The notes beneath the pieces are model-generated. The model was not told where the DNA came from. It saw only the letters and a program-made list of their open reading frames with translations, and made no database searches. Below, in pieces: positions 37,078-45,468 of a stretch of 64,000 bases of DNA; position 1 is the stretch's first letter, and each line of letters opens with the position of its first letter. The DNA comes from Gordonia sp. SID5947. GTDB lineage: Bacteria > Actinomycetota > Actinomycetes > Mycobacteriales > Mycobacteriaceae. Made by a program: the position numbers and the translations under genes. The DNA lies in NCBI RefSeq assembly GCF_009862785.1, contig NZ_WWHU01000001.1:4278001-4342000 (forward strand). Reading direction: 5' to 3'.

Positions 37078-38166
37078 TCAGGACAACGAGCCCAGAGCCT
37101 TCAACCGCGAGTGTGCCTGCGTCATGATCGACTGGATCATCTCGTCGCAACTGGGGAGGTCGTCGATCATCCCGACGACCTGACCGGACGCCAGCACGCC
37201 GGCGTGGGTGTCGCCCTCGACGAGGCCTGCCCGCAGGAGCATCGGGGTGTTACCCGCCATGATGATCTGCTGCCAGGTGCGGTCGCCGGACTTGCGCATG
37301 CTGCGACCGTCCCGCAGCATCGTCGTCCAGCGCATCCCCGTCATCTGCTTGAACTCGTTGGCATTTCGCGCCGCGGCGTAAAGGGCCTTCAGGCGGCTGC
37401 CGCTCTCGAGTGCCTCGACGAGCGGGGTACGCAGCACGCGGTGCGGCATGCCATCGACCTTGACCGACACCACGGTGTCACCCAGACCGCGCTGGAGATA
37501 CTCCTGCTTGACCGAATCCGGGACGGCGCTGTCGGCAGTGAGCAGAAAGCGTGTGCCCATCGCGACGCCCTCGGCGCCGTAGGACAGTGCCGCGACGAGA
37601 CCGCGGCCATCGAAGAACCCGCCGGCGGCAACCACCGGAATTCCGCTGTCGCCCAGCGCATCGAGTACCGAGGGCAGGAGCAGTGTGGTGGCCACCGGAC
37701 CGGTGTGCCCGCCACCCTCGCCGCCCTGCACGATCACCGCGTCGGCACCCCAGGAGGCCACCTTCACAGCGTGCTTCGCCGCGCCGATCGACGGGATCAC
37801 CACGACGCCGTGATCCTTGAGTTTCGCGATCAGCTCCTTCTTCGGAGCGAGGGCGAAGGATGCGACCTTCACGCGCTCGCGGATGAGGAGATCGATGCGT
37901 TCCGGGGCATCGGTCGCGTCGGCGCGGATGTTGACCCCGAAGGGCTTGTCGGTCAACGACTTCGTCTTGGCGATCGCTGCCTCGAGTTCGTCGTAGGTCA
38001 TCGTCGCCGATGCCAGGATGCCGAGACCACCCGCGTTGGAGGTCGCCGAGGTCAACGACGGGCCCGACACCCAGCCCATACCGGTCTGCACGATCGGGTA
38101 CTCGACGCCGACGAGCTCGGTGAACCTGGTCGTCAGGCCCGCCGCACGTGCGGGAGATCCGGTCAT
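37078..38166 (-). CDS. ipdC: Flavin-dependent oxidoreductase IpdC (nitronate-monooxygenase family)
   Basis: A 362-residue TIM-barrel flavoprotein of the 2-nitropropane dioxygenase family. Motifs are PIVQTGMGWVSGPSLTSATSNAGGLGIL near the start, DAVIVQGGEGGGHTG (about residues 142-156), and VVAAGGFFDGRGLVAALSYGAEGVAMGTRFL for phosphate binding. IpdC acts on C/D-ring intermediates after HIP-CoA. It ends the echA20-ipdA-ipdB-ipdC operon, overlapping ipdB by four bases, as with Rv3550-Rv3553. Confidence 0.87.
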   Translation of the reverse strand: MTGSPARAAGLTTRFTELVGVEYPIVQTGMGWVSGPSLTSATSNAGGLGILASATMTYDELEAAIAKTKSLTDKPFGVNIRADATDAPERIDLLIRERVKVASFALAPKKELIAKLKDHGVVVIPSIGAAKHAVKVASWGADAVIVQGGEGGGHTGPVATTLLLPSVLDALGDSGIPVVAAGGFFDGRGLVAALSYGAEGVAMGTRFLLTADSAVPDSVKQEYLQRGLGDTVVSVKVDGMPHRVLRTPLVEALESGSRLKALYAAARNANEFKQMTGMRWTTMLRDGRSMRKSGDRTWQQIIMAGNTPMLLRAGLVEGDTHAGVLASGQVVGMIDDLPSCDEMIQSIMTQAHSRLKALGSLS

Positions 38167-38948
38167 TTCACTTCTCGATTCCGGACACCCTTGGGGTCGA
38201 GCACATCTCGGATGAGCGACAGTTCCTCGTCGGACGGGTTGCGGGTCGTCGGGGCGGAGGCCAGACCGGCGATCTCGAAGCCGGTGTTCTCGGCGACCTC
38301 GTCGGCTGTCACGCCCGGGTGCAGTGACACCGCGCGCATCGTGTGGTCGGGACCCTCGAAGTCGAAGACGCCGAGATTTGTCACCACGCGCGGGATGTTC
38401 AGGTAGCGGTAGGCGGGGTTGTCGGGGTCGATCTTGTCGTATCCGACGCCGGACACGATGTCGACCTGGTCGGTGAAGACGCGCGGCGAATGGCGGGCCA
38501 CCCAGTAGCTGGTCGGGTGATTGATGGTGTTGCCGGGAGCGCCACGCACGCCGAACATCTGGCGTGTCGGATGCTGCAACGGACCGAACGCCGAGAGGTT
38601 CTGGTTGCCGTGCCGGTCGATCTGGTTGGCGCCCATCACCACGTGCCGGCGGCCCGAGGCGACCACGTCGAACACTTTGCGGAACGGCATCCAGCCCTCG
38701 ATGGGTCCGGTTTTCCCGATGGCCGGGGTGTCGGCCAGGATCAGCGCCTCACCGTCGGTGATGAGCAGATCGGGTTCGGTGGTCAGGCGTGCGAGCCGCG
38801 CGCCGATCAGTGGCGTCGGAGCCATCGGGGACGCCATGATCTCGCCGGCGCCGGAGAAGATCTCGGCGCATGCGATGACGCAGATCTCGGCGCGGGTGAT
38901 CTCGACGGCCTCGGCCGCCGACGATCCGGTGTCGGTGCGGGTGCTCAC
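38163..38948 (-). CDS. ipdB: CoA-transferase-like hydrolase subunit IpdB
   Basis: A 261-residue protein of the class I CoA-transferase fold, here a hydrolase subunit. With IpdA it opens the last steroid ring in COCHEA-CoA. Typical stretches are AEIFSGAGEIMASPMAPTPLIGARLA, MGANQIDRHGNQNLS and HPTSYWVARHSPRVF. GTG 38948 overlaps the ipdA stop (GTGA). A longer reading upstream to 39581 is shadow sequence of ipdA and is not used. Confidence 0.87.
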   Translation of the reverse strand: MSTRTDTGSSAAEAVEITRAEICVIACAEIFSGAGEIMASPMAPTPLIGARLARLTTEPDLLITDGEALILADTPAIGKTGPIEGWMPFRKVFDVVASGRRHVVMGANQIDRHGNQNLSAFGPLQHPTRQMFGVRGAPGNTINHPTSYWVARHSPRVFTDQVDIVSGVGYDKIDPDNPAYRYLNIPRVVTNLGVFDFEGPDHTMRAVSLHPGVTADEVAENTGFEIAGLASAPTTRNPSDEELSLIRDVLDPKGVRNREVK

Positions 38949-39844
38949 TTCTGATCCTCCTGCTCTGCCTGCCACTCGGTGACCGCGCGCTGGTAGTCGG
39001 CTTCGTCGACCTCGAGGAAGCGTTTCGAGAACGCCGTCCACGCCTGGGGATCCTTCGCCGACTCCACGTAGAACTGCTGGAACTTCTCGTCGCGGCCGTA
39101 GTCGCCCGCGAAGGTGAAATGTGCGCCGTTCGGTGTGTGTACCACCCGGTCGACGTTCATGCGATTGAGCAGCAGACGTTGGGTGGGAACGGTTTTCACG
39201 AGCACCTCGGTGGACACGAGCTGATCGGTCTCGAGGTATCGGCGCTCGGCGGCTGCGCAGTAGAGGTCGTCGAAGTAGGGGTCGACGCCGGTGTAGGCGG
39301 CATTGCCACGATGGTCGGCGAGGTCGAGATGCACGAACGCGGCGTCGAGGCGCAGCGCCGGCATCGCGATCAGGGTCTCGGTCCGGCCGTCGGCGGCGGG
39401 ATAGGGGGAGTCGACGGTCTTGAGTTCGCCCTCCCAGAAGTTCGGCACGTCCGAGCCGAGTCCTGCGCGGATCGGGAGGAACGGCACTCGCGAGGCTGCC
39501 GCCTCGAGGCCGCACTTGACCATGCCCTCGTCCATCTCCCGTGCCTCGATGGCACCGTCGGTACGTGCCTTGGCGAACCACGGATCGTAGAACGGCGCCG
39601 AGTCGAGGGACACGAAGCCGTAGTAGACGCGGCGGACCTTGCCTGCGGCGCAGAGCAATCCGAGGTCGGGTCCGCCGTAGGTGACCACGGTGAGGTCCTT
39701 GACGTCGGAACGCGCCAGAGCGCGCACCAGCGCCATCGGCTTGCGGCGTGAGCCCCAGCCGCCGATACCGATGGTCATTCCGTCACGCAGCTCGCCGACG
39801 ACGTCGTCGAGCGAACTGGTCTTGTCGGTCGGGGTGGGCGTCAT
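38945..39844 (-). CDS. ipdA: CoA-transferase-like hydrolase subunit IpdA
   Basis: The 299-residue partner of IpdB. The CoA-transferase fold is shown by LRDGMTIGIGGWGSRRKPMALVRALARS (about residues 19-46), YGGPDLGLLCAAGKVRRVYYG and EMDEGMVKCGLEAAASRVPFLPIRAGLGSD. The complex hydrolyses a C-C bond instead of transferring CoA. Both ends overlap neighbours by four bases, and the operon order echA20-ipdA-ipdB-ipdC matches Rv3550-Rv3553. Confidence 0.88.
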   Translation of the reverse strand: MTPTPTDKTSSLDDVVGELRDGMTIGIGGWGSRRKPMALVRALARSDVKDLTVVTYGGPDLGLLCAAGKVRRVYYGFVSLDSAPFYDPWFAKARTDGAIEAREMDEGMVKCGLEAAASRVPFLPIRAGLGSDVPNFWEGELKTVDSPYPAADGRTETLIAMPALRLDAAFVHLDLADHRGNAAYTGVDPYFDDLYCAAAERRYLETDQLVSTEVLVKTVPTQRLLLNRMNVDRVVHTPNGAHFTFAGDYGRDEKFQQFYVESAKDPQAWTAFSKRFLEVDEADYQRAVTEWQAEQEDQK

Positions 39845-40617
39845 CAGGCGCGTCCTCCATTTGTGTTCAGCGTCTTACCGGTACTGACAAAAGCGTCGCG
39901 GTGCTCGTCGGCCACCCCGGCGAGGTTGAGTTCGAAGGTGAAGCCCTGCTCGAGGCGATAGCTGCTCTTCACGTCGACGGGATCGATGTGGTTGATGGCT
40001 TCCTTGGCCGCACGGATCACGCGGGTGTCCTTGGTCGCGATCTTCTCGGCGATCTCGAGTGCGGTGTCGAGGAGTTCGTCGCGCGGGACGACCTTGTACA
40101 CCGACCCGAAGTGCTCGAGCTGTGTGGCGGTGACGTTCTGCGCCGTGTAGTACAGCGTGCGCATCATGTGCTGCGGTACCAGCCGGGCAAGATGCGTGGC
40201 AGCGCCGAGGGCGCCGCGGTCCACCTCGGGAAGGCCGAAGACCGCGTCGTCGGAGGCGACGATGACGTCGGCGTTGCCGACGAGCCCGATCCCGCCGCCG
40301 ACACAGAAGCCGTTGACCGCGACGATCACCGGGACCGCGCAGTCGTAGACGGCGGAAAAGGCGGCCGCGCAGCCACGATTGGCGCCGATCAGGGCGTCGA
40401 AGCCGTCGGTCGCCTGCATCTCCTTGATGTCGACGCCCGCGTTGAAGCCGCGTCCCTCGGCTCGCAGGACCACCACATGCGTGGACATGTCCTCGCCCGC
40501 GGCGGTGATGGCATCGGCCAGTTCGAACCACGCCGCCGACGGCAACGCGTTGACCGGTGGGTAGTCCACCGTGACGGTCGCGATGCCGTTCTCGGTGCGT
40601 GTCGTGGTGATCGGCAC
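39844..40617 (-). CDS. echA20: Enoyl-CoA hydratase/isomerase-family ring hydrolase EchA20
   Basis: A 257-residue crotonase-fold protein. The oxyanion-hole regions read GRGFNAGVDIKEM and VNGFCVGGGIGLVGNADVIVAS, and GLPEVDRGALGAATHLARLVP follows. EchA20 opens steroid ring D. GTG 40617 is chosen because AGAGGAGCTG lies just upstream; the longer reading to 40719 includes the KstR2 operator. Divergent from the SDR gene at 40710. Confidence 0.86.
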   Translation of the reverse strand: MPITTTRTENGIATVTVDYPPVNALPSAAWFELADAITAAGEDMSTHVVVLRAEGRGFNAGVDIKEMQATDGFDALIGANRGCAAAFSAVYDCAVPVIVAVNGFCVGGGIGLVGNADVIVASDDAVFGLPEVDRGALGAATHLARLVPQHMMRTLYYTAQNVTATQLEHFGSVYKVVPRDELLDTALEIAEKIATKDTRVIRAAKEAINHIDPVDVKSSYRLEQGFTFELNLAGVADEHRDAFVSTGKTLNTNGGRA

Positions 40618-40675
40618 ACCAGCTCCTCTCGGGTACTGCCTGGAACCAGGCCGTTTGCGAACCCGGCCGGAACCA

Positions 40676-40689
40676 AGCAAGTGCTTGGT
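40676..40689. promoter_or_regulatory. KstR2-like operator, echA20/SDR intergenic region
   Basis: AGCAAGTGCTTGGT matches AnCAAGnnCTTGnT at every fixed position and lies inside the larger near-palindrome 40671-40690. On the plus strand TAGGGT (40697-40702) precedes the SDR ATG at 40710 by seven bases, so that gene may be leaderless or nearly so. Confidence 0.8.
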
Positions 40690-40709
40690 TGTTTGGTAGG
40701 GTAGCACCC

Positions 40710-41501
40710 ATGAAGGCACAGTCGCAGGCCGCAGGTCAGGGCCATGACCTCGGCATCGACAAGAAGGTGGTCCTGGTGACCGGCGGCACGCGCGGTGTGG
40801 GCGCCGGCATCACGCAGGTGCTCGCCGAACTGGGCGCGGTCCCGGTGGTGTGTGGACGTAACCCCGGCGACGACCCGGACGTCGAGTTCGTCGCCTGCGA
40901 CGTCCGCGATGCCGACGCGGTCGACGAGATGATTCGCGGCATCGTGCAGACCCACGGCCGGCTCGACGGAGTCGTCAACAATGCGGGCGGCTCGCCGTTC
41001 GCGCTGGCGGCCGACGCCTCACCCAGGTTCACCGGCAAGATCGTCGAGCTGAACCTGCTCGCGCCGCTGAACGTCGCGCGCGCCGCACACGCGGTGATGC
41101 GGCAGCAGGAGTCCGGCGGCGCGATCGTGAACGTGTCCAGTGTGAGTGGCCACCGGCCGTCGCCGGGGACCTCGGCCTACGGCGCTGCCAAGGCGGGCCT
41201 CGACAACGCGATGACATCCCTAGCGATCGAATGGGCACCACATGTACGGGTCAACTCGGTCGTGTGCGGAGCCGTGCTGACCGAGCAGGCGCATCTGCAT
41301 CTCGGTGACGACGACGGTGTTGCCGCCGTGGGCGCGACCATCCCGATGGGTCGGCTCGCGATGCCCGCCGATGTGGGCAACGCGGTGGCGTTCCTGCTCA
41401 GTCCGTTGGCCGGTTACGTCACCGGATCGACACTGACCGTGCATGGTGGTGGTGAGAAACCGGCGTTCCTGGCCGTCGCCACCGCAGACAATCAGGTGTG
41501 A
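40710..41501 (+). CDS. Short-chain dehydrogenase of the KstR2 block
   Basis: A 263-residue SDR. Cofactor motif VTGGTRGVGAGITQVLAELGA (about residues 23-43), NNAGG in GVVNNAGGSPF, catalytic Ser in NVSSVSGHRP and Tyr-Lys in SAYGAAKAG. ATG 40710 sits just after the operator at 40676. It begins a two-SDR operon in the Rv3549c-Rv3548c position; the substrate is one of the ring C/D acyl-CoA intermediates by inference. Confidence 0.85.
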   Translation: MKAQSQAAGQGHDLGIDKKVVLVTGGTRGVGAGITQVLAELGAVPVVCGRNPGDDPDVEFVACDVRDADAVDEMIRGIVQTHGRLDGVVNNAGGSPFALAADASPRFTGKIVELNLLAPLNVARAAHAVMRQQESGGAIVNVSSVSGHRPSPGTSAYGAAKAGLDNAMTSLAIEWAPHVRVNSVVCGAVLTEQAHLHLGDDDGVAAVGATIPMGRLAMPADVGNAVAFLLSPLAGYVTGSTLTVHGGGEKPAFLAVATADNQV

Positions 41502-41548
41502 TCCGATCACACCGTGAGGACCGATCAATCGACACAAGGGGAGAAGTC

Positions 41549-42445
41549 TTGGCTGACAAGCTGAATGAGGGGCGCGTCGCAATCGTGACCGGCGCGGGCC
41601 AGGGGATCGGCCGCGCCCACGCGCTGGCCTTCGCCGCCGACGGGGCCAAGGTCGTGGTCAACGATTTCGACGCCGATGCCGCGCACGCCGTCGCCGGTGA
41701 GATCAACGACGCGGGCGGATCGGCGGTCGCGGGTGTGGCCGACGTCGCCGATTGGTCCGACGGTGCGGCTCTGGTGGAAACCGCGGTCACCGAGTTCGGC
41801 GGCCTCGACATCCTGGTCAACAACGCGGGTTTCGTCCGCGATCGGATGCTGGTCGCGATGTCGGAGGACGAGTGGGATGCGGTGATCCGCGTCCACCTCA
41901 AGGGGCATTTCGTCACGCTGCACCACGCGGCGGCATACTGGCGCGCACAGTCGAAGGCCGGTGAGCAGCGCGCGGCCCGGATCATCAACACCTCGTCGGG
42001 CGCCGGACTGTTCGGTTCGGTCGGGCAGGGGAATTACGTTGCGGCCAAGGCCGGTATCACCGCCCTGACCATCCAGGCCGCCGCCGAACTGGCCGGCTAC
42101 GGAGTGACCGCGAACGCGATCGCGCCGTCGGCGCGCACCCAGATGACGATGGGCGCGGGTGAGGCGATGGCCGCACAGATGGCCGCGCCTGCCGACGGAT
42201 CGTTCGACGCGATGGACCCGGCGAACATCTCCCCGCTCGTGGTCTGGCTCGGATCACCGGAGTCCGCCTCGGTCACCGGCCGCGTCTTCGAGGTCGAGGG
42301 CGGCAAGGTCACCGTGGTCGACGCGTTCCAGCGCAGCGCCGAGCAGGACAAGGGATCACGCTGGGCGCCGAGCGAACTCGGCCCGGTGGTGGAGGAGATC
42401 CTGGCGAAGTCGCCGGTGCCGGTGCCCGTCTACGGCGCGCGGTAG
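41549..42445 (+). CDS. Short-chain dehydrogenase (Rv3548c-like)
   Basis: A 298-residue SDR with cofactor motif VTGAGQGIGRAHALAFAADGA (about residues 12-32), NNAGFVRDRM, Ser in NTSSGAGLFGSVG and Tyr-Lys in GNYVAAKAG. The length and C-terminal extension resemble the multifunctional-type hydroxyacyl-CoA dehydrogenases. TTG 41549 is used because GGGGAGAAG precedes it at the right distance and MADKLNEGRVAIVTG is a normal N-terminus. Confidence 0.84.
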   Translation: MADKLNEGRVAIVTGAGQGIGRAHALAFAADGAKVVVNDFDADAAHAVAGEINDAGGSAVAGVADVADWSDGAALVETAVTEFGGLDILVNNAGFVRDRMLVAMSEDEWDAVIRVHLKGHFVTLHHAAAYWRAQSKAGEQRAARIINTSSGAGLFGSVGQGNYVAAKAGITALTIQAAAELAGYGVTANAIAPSARTQMTMGAGEAMAAQMAAPADGSFDAMDPANISPLVVWLGSPESASVTGRVFEVEGGKVTVVDAFQRSAEQDKGSRWAPSELGPVVEEILAKSPVPVPVYGAR

Positions 42446-42447
42446 CG

Positions 42448-42831
42448 GTGACACCGACCGCAGGGCCAGAGCGCGCAGCGGAGCTCATCGCAGCGGCCCG
42501 GGCATATGTGGACGCGCTGGTCAGTCACGACCCCTCCGGGGTTGCGCTGCACCCGGACTGCACGCGCACCGAGATGGGCATGAAGACCGGTCGCAACGGT
42601 GCTCATCTGGCCCGGAGTCTCGCGCGCGGACCGCAGTACCGGCTGATCCATCGCATCAGCGACTTCACTGCCGAGGTCGACGGGCACATGGTGTCGACGC
42701 GGTACTGGGTGCATGTCCGGCCCAAGACGCTCGGCCTGGCAGCACACGTGACCGAGTCCTTCGTCGTCGACGAGGACAACAAGATCCGGGCCATCGTCGC
42801 CCGATTCGGGGTCCCGCGCCGCAAGACCTGA
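42448..42831 (+). CDS. SnoaL/NTF2-like small protein
   Basis: A 127-residue protein with the helix-then-sheet pattern of the NTF2-like fold (ELIAAARAYVDALVSHDPSGVALHPDC; later HMVSTRYWVHVRP). GTG 42448 starts two bases after the preceding SDR stop, so it is probably co-translated with it. Such proteins bind or isomerise hydrophobic molecules; a steroid intermediate fits the context, but no catalytic residues can be assigned with confidence. Confidence 0.7.
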   Translation: MTPTAGPERAAELIAAARAYVDALVSHDPSGVALHPDCTRTEMGMKTGRNGAHLARSLARGPQYRLIHRISDFTAEVDGHMVSTRYWVHVRPKTLGLAAHVTESFVVDEDNKIRAIVARFGVPRRKT

Positions 42832-42840
42832 CCTGACTGA

Positions 42841-42911
42841 ATATGGATGCGGTGTGAGCGGCGACTCGCGACGACTATTGTCGCCGGCGCCCGCTCACAC
42901 CGCATCCATAT
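42841..42911. repeat. Long bipartite palindrome, ATGGATGCGGTGT family, copy 2
   Basis: 20-base outer arms (42841-42860 and 42892-42911) enclose an inner stem (GGCGAC with GTCGCC) around GACTATT. It lies between the convergent SnoaL-like and acetyltransferase genes. The arms of copy 1 (33003-33069) differ by only a few bases. Confidence 0.6.
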
Positions 42912-42930
42912 CGGCTGTGAACGACTGAGG

Positions 42931-43584
42931 TCAGGCGGTGGGCGCGCGGACCACCATCGGCACGCCGGGGAAGTCCGCCGCCATCTCGGAACGGGACTTG
43001 CGTAGCGCCGCGGTGCCGTATCCCTTCTTGCGGTGCTCGGGGTGAATCCAGATCCGGACGTCCACCTCGCCGTTGACCAGCTCACCGAACACCATGCCGA
43101 CCTTGGTGCCGCCCTCGACGGCGACGAGCCAGACGGCGTCCTCGTTGTCGACGCGTTCGGTTGCCTTCGCGATCTCGTCGGACAGGTCGCCCGCCGGGCT
43201 GCCGGACCCGTCGCCCGCGACCTTCAACTCTTCGGTACGGACCTTGAACAGGTCAGCGTCGTCGCCGGTGAAGGCCCGCAGCTCCAAGGTGTCGCCGCTG
43301 CTGGCCGGCCGCTCGGCGAGCGTGAAGGTCAGTGCGTTGTTCAGGTCGTCGAGCTCGGCCTGGTTCTTGCGGCGCTCGTCCTTGGTGAGCTGCTGCAGAG
43401 ACATGCCGAGAATGGCTTCGGCACCCAGCTTCGACTTGCCGAGGAGTACGGCGACGGCGTCGACGGCCTCCGCACGATTCTCGGCCTCGACGATCGCGTC
43501 GAGGACTTCGTGGCGTCGCTCCAGCGCGGTCAGAAGGGCGTCGGTGATGTCGCGGCGAGTGGTCGCCAGATCCAGATCGGTCAT
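42931..43584 (-). CDS. GNAT acetyltransferase with a gyrase-A-like helical N-terminus
   Basis: A 217-residue two-part protein. The C-terminal ~90 residues are a GNAT acetyltransferase: AVWLVAVEGGTKVGMVFGELV, then the acetyl-CoA loop HPEHRKKGYGTAAL. The N-terminal ~75 residues (ALLTALERRHEVLDAIVEAENRA, then LGAEAILGMSLQQLTKDERRK) look like the coiled-coil region of DNA gyrase subunit A (the segment ending LQxLT). This resemblance is by eye. The substrate is unknown. A KstR-like site lies 66 bp upstream, but it may serve the divergent ligase gene. Confidence 0.72.
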   Translation of the reverse strand: MTDLDLATTRRDITDALLTALERRHEVLDAIVEAENRAEAVDAVAVLLGKSKLGAEAILGMSLQQLTKDERRKNQAELDDLNNALTFTLAERPASSGDTLELRAFTGDDADLFKVRTEELKVAGDGSGSPAGDLSDEIAKATERVDNEDAVWLVAVEGGTKVGMVFGELVNGEVDVRIWIHPEHRKKGYGTAALRKSRSEMAADFPGVPMVVRAPTA

Positions 43585-43649
43585 GGCCTCGATCGTAGTT
43601 CAGCGGATGGGGGCGTGTGCGGCCGGCGAGGAACCGGAAGGCGAAAAAA

Positions 43650-43663
43650 TGAAACGTGTTCTA
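43650..43663. promoter_or_regulatory. KstR-like operator 1, GNAT/fadD gap
   Basis: TGAAACGTGTTCTA matches the KstR consensus TnnAACnnGTTnnA at every fixed base. It lies between the divergent acetyltransferase and acyl-CoA ligase genes. Confidence 0.72.
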
Positions 43664-43740
43664 TGTCCGGATCGCCTGATTCGATGACGGGATATTGCCA
43701 TGTCATGGCGGCAAATATGGTCCCGGTTCTTCCCTATGTC

Positions 43741-43754
43741 TGTAACACGTCCTA
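43741..43754. promoter_or_regulatory. KstR-like operator 2, just before the acyl-CoA ligase gene
   Basis: TGTAACACGTCCTA fits TnnAACnnGTTnnA with one mismatch. It ends six bases before the ligase start, which suggests it covers the promoter of a leaderless or short-leader transcript. Confidence 0.6.
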
Positions 43755-43760
43755 GTGTTG

Positions 43761-45407
43761 ATGACCATGACTGATGTTCAGGATGCGACGACCGACTTCG
43801 ACCATCTGCGGGGTGGAACCCATCTCGGCGACCTACTGGTGGCCGCGTTGAGCCGCCACGCCGACCGCAAGGTGCTGTTCCTCGGGGACACCGAGCTCAC
43901 CGGACGCGAGATGGCCGACGCGGTCAGCCGCTACCAGCAGGCCTTCGAATCGATGGGCGCGGGAACCGGATCGACCGTCGGGTTGCTCGCGCTCAACCGG
44001 CCGGAGGTGCTGCTGGTGATCGGCGCCGGGCAGACCCAGGGGTGGCGCCGCACGGCGCTGCATCCGCTCGGTTCGCTCGACGACCACGCCTACGTCCTGT
44101 CCGACGCCGGGGTCACCACTCTCGTCATCGATCCCGTGCCGATGTTCGTCGAGCGCGCGGCGGCGCTGATGGAGCGCGTCGAGAGCCTCAAGCAGGTGCT
44201 GACACTCGGACCGGTCCCGGAGGAACTCGCGGCCTACGGCCGTGACGTGATCGCCGAGGCGGCCAACTATCAGCCCAGGCCGCTCGCCGCCGCCGACCTC
44301 CCGCCCGACCACGTCGTCTCGATCACCTACACCGGCGGCACCACCGGTAAACCGAAGGGCGTCATCGGCACCGCCCGAGCGATGTCGACGATGACCCAGA
44401 TCCAGCTCTCCGAATGGGAGTGGCCGGAGAACCCGCGGTTCCTGATGTGCACGCCGCTCTCGCACGCCGGTGCAGCATTCTTCGTGCCGACCCTCATCAA
44501 GGGCGGGTCCATGGTGGTCATGGCCAAGTTCGATCCCGCCGAGGTGCTGCGCGTGATCGAGGAGGAGCGCATCACCGCGACAATGCTCGTGCCGTCGATG
44601 CTCTACGCGCTGATGGACCATCCGGATTCGCGGACGCGCGATCTCTCTTCGCTGGAGACCGTGTATTACGGTGCGTCGGCGATCAATCCGGTGCGCCTCG
44701 CGGAGGCGATCGAACGCTTCGGTCCCATCTTCGCGCAGTACTACGGGCAATCCGAGGCGCCGATGGTCATCAGCTACCTCGGCAAGAACGATCATCCGAA
44801 GCCCGGTGAGGACACCCGACGACTCAGCAGCTGCGGTCGCCCGTCGGCGTTCCTGCGCACTGCCCTGTTGGGGCCCGACGACAAGCCGGTGGCCCAGGGC
44901 GAACCCGGTGAGATCTGCGTGGCCGGGCCGTTGCTGGCCGGCGGGTACTGGGGTCTGCCGGAACAGACCGCGGAGACCTTCCGGGACGGCTGGCTGCGCA
45001 CCGGTGACGTGGCCAGGGAAGACGCCGACGGGTTCTGGTACATCGTCGACCGAACCAAGGACATGATCGTCACGGGCGGCTTCAACGTGTTCCCACGCGA
45101 GGTGGAAGACGTTGTCGCCGAGCATGCGTCGGTCGGTCAGGTCGGGGTGATCGGTGTGCCTGATGACAAGTGGGGCGAGGCGGTCACCGCCGTCGTCGTG
45201 CTGCGTGGCGACGCGGATCAGACCGACGAGGCCAAGGAGCGCGTGACCAAGGAGATCCAACAGTCGGTGAAAGACCGCAAGGGTGCGGTGCAGTCACCCA
45301 AGCAGGTCGTCTTCGTCGAGTCGCTGCCGCTGACCGCGCTGGGCAAGCCGGACAAGAAGGCCCTGCGCGCGAAGTTCTGGGAGAACTCGGAGCGCGGGGT
45401 CGGCTGA
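43761..45407 (+). CDS. Acyl-CoA ligase of the KstR block
   Basis: A 548-residue ANL-family ligase. Motifs are [18 protein letters not shown] (P-loop, about residues 187-204), YYGQSEAPMV, RTGDVAREDADGFWYIVDRTKDMIVTGGFNVFPREVE and LPLTALGKPDKKALR with the catalytic lysine. Two KstR-like sites precede it, so a sterol-derived or fatty acyl substrate is likely. ATG 43761 is used; ATG 43767 and GTG 43755 are alternatives, and no ribosome-binding site is visible. Confidence 0.85.
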   Translation: MTMTDVQDATTDFDHLRGGTHLGDLLVAALSRHADRKVLFLGDTELTGREMADAVSRYQQAFESMGAGTGSTVGLLALNRPEVLLVIGAGQTQGWRRTALHPLGSLDDHAYVLSDAGVTTLVIDPVPMFVERAAALMERVESLKQVLTLGPVPEELAAYGRDVIAEAANYQPRPLAAADLPPDHVVSITYTGGTTGKPKGVIGTARAMSTMTQIQLSEWEWPENPRFLMCTPLSHAGAAFFVPTLIKGGSMVVMAKFDPAEVLRVIEEERITATMLVPSMLYALMDHPDSRTRDLSSLETVYYGASAINPVRLAEAIERFGPIFAQYYGQSEAPMVISYLGKNDHPKPGEDTRRLSSCGRPSAFLRTALLGPDDKPVAQGEPGEICVAGPLLAGGYWGLPEQTAETFRDGWLRTGDVAREDADGFWYIVDRTKDMIVTGGFNVFPREVEDVVAEHASVGQVGVIGVPDDKWGEAVTAVVVLRGDADQTDEAKERVTKEIQQSVKDRKGAVQSPKQVVFVESLPLTALGKPDKKALRAKFWENSERGVG

Positions 45408-45419
45408 GAATCGTCGTTT

Positions 45420-45468
45420 CGCCGGTCGAGTGGTCGCGAGCCGTTCCTCGCGCGCTACTCGACCGGCG
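45420..45468. terminator. Hairpin between convergent acyl-CoA ligase and P450 genes
   Basis: Arms CGCCGGTCGAGT (45420-45431) and ACTCGACCGGCG (45457-45468) are perfect inverses, with CGCGAG-type pairing inside. The right arm overlaps the last codons of the P450. It shares GCTACTCGACCGGCG with 2972-2986. Confidence 0.55.
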
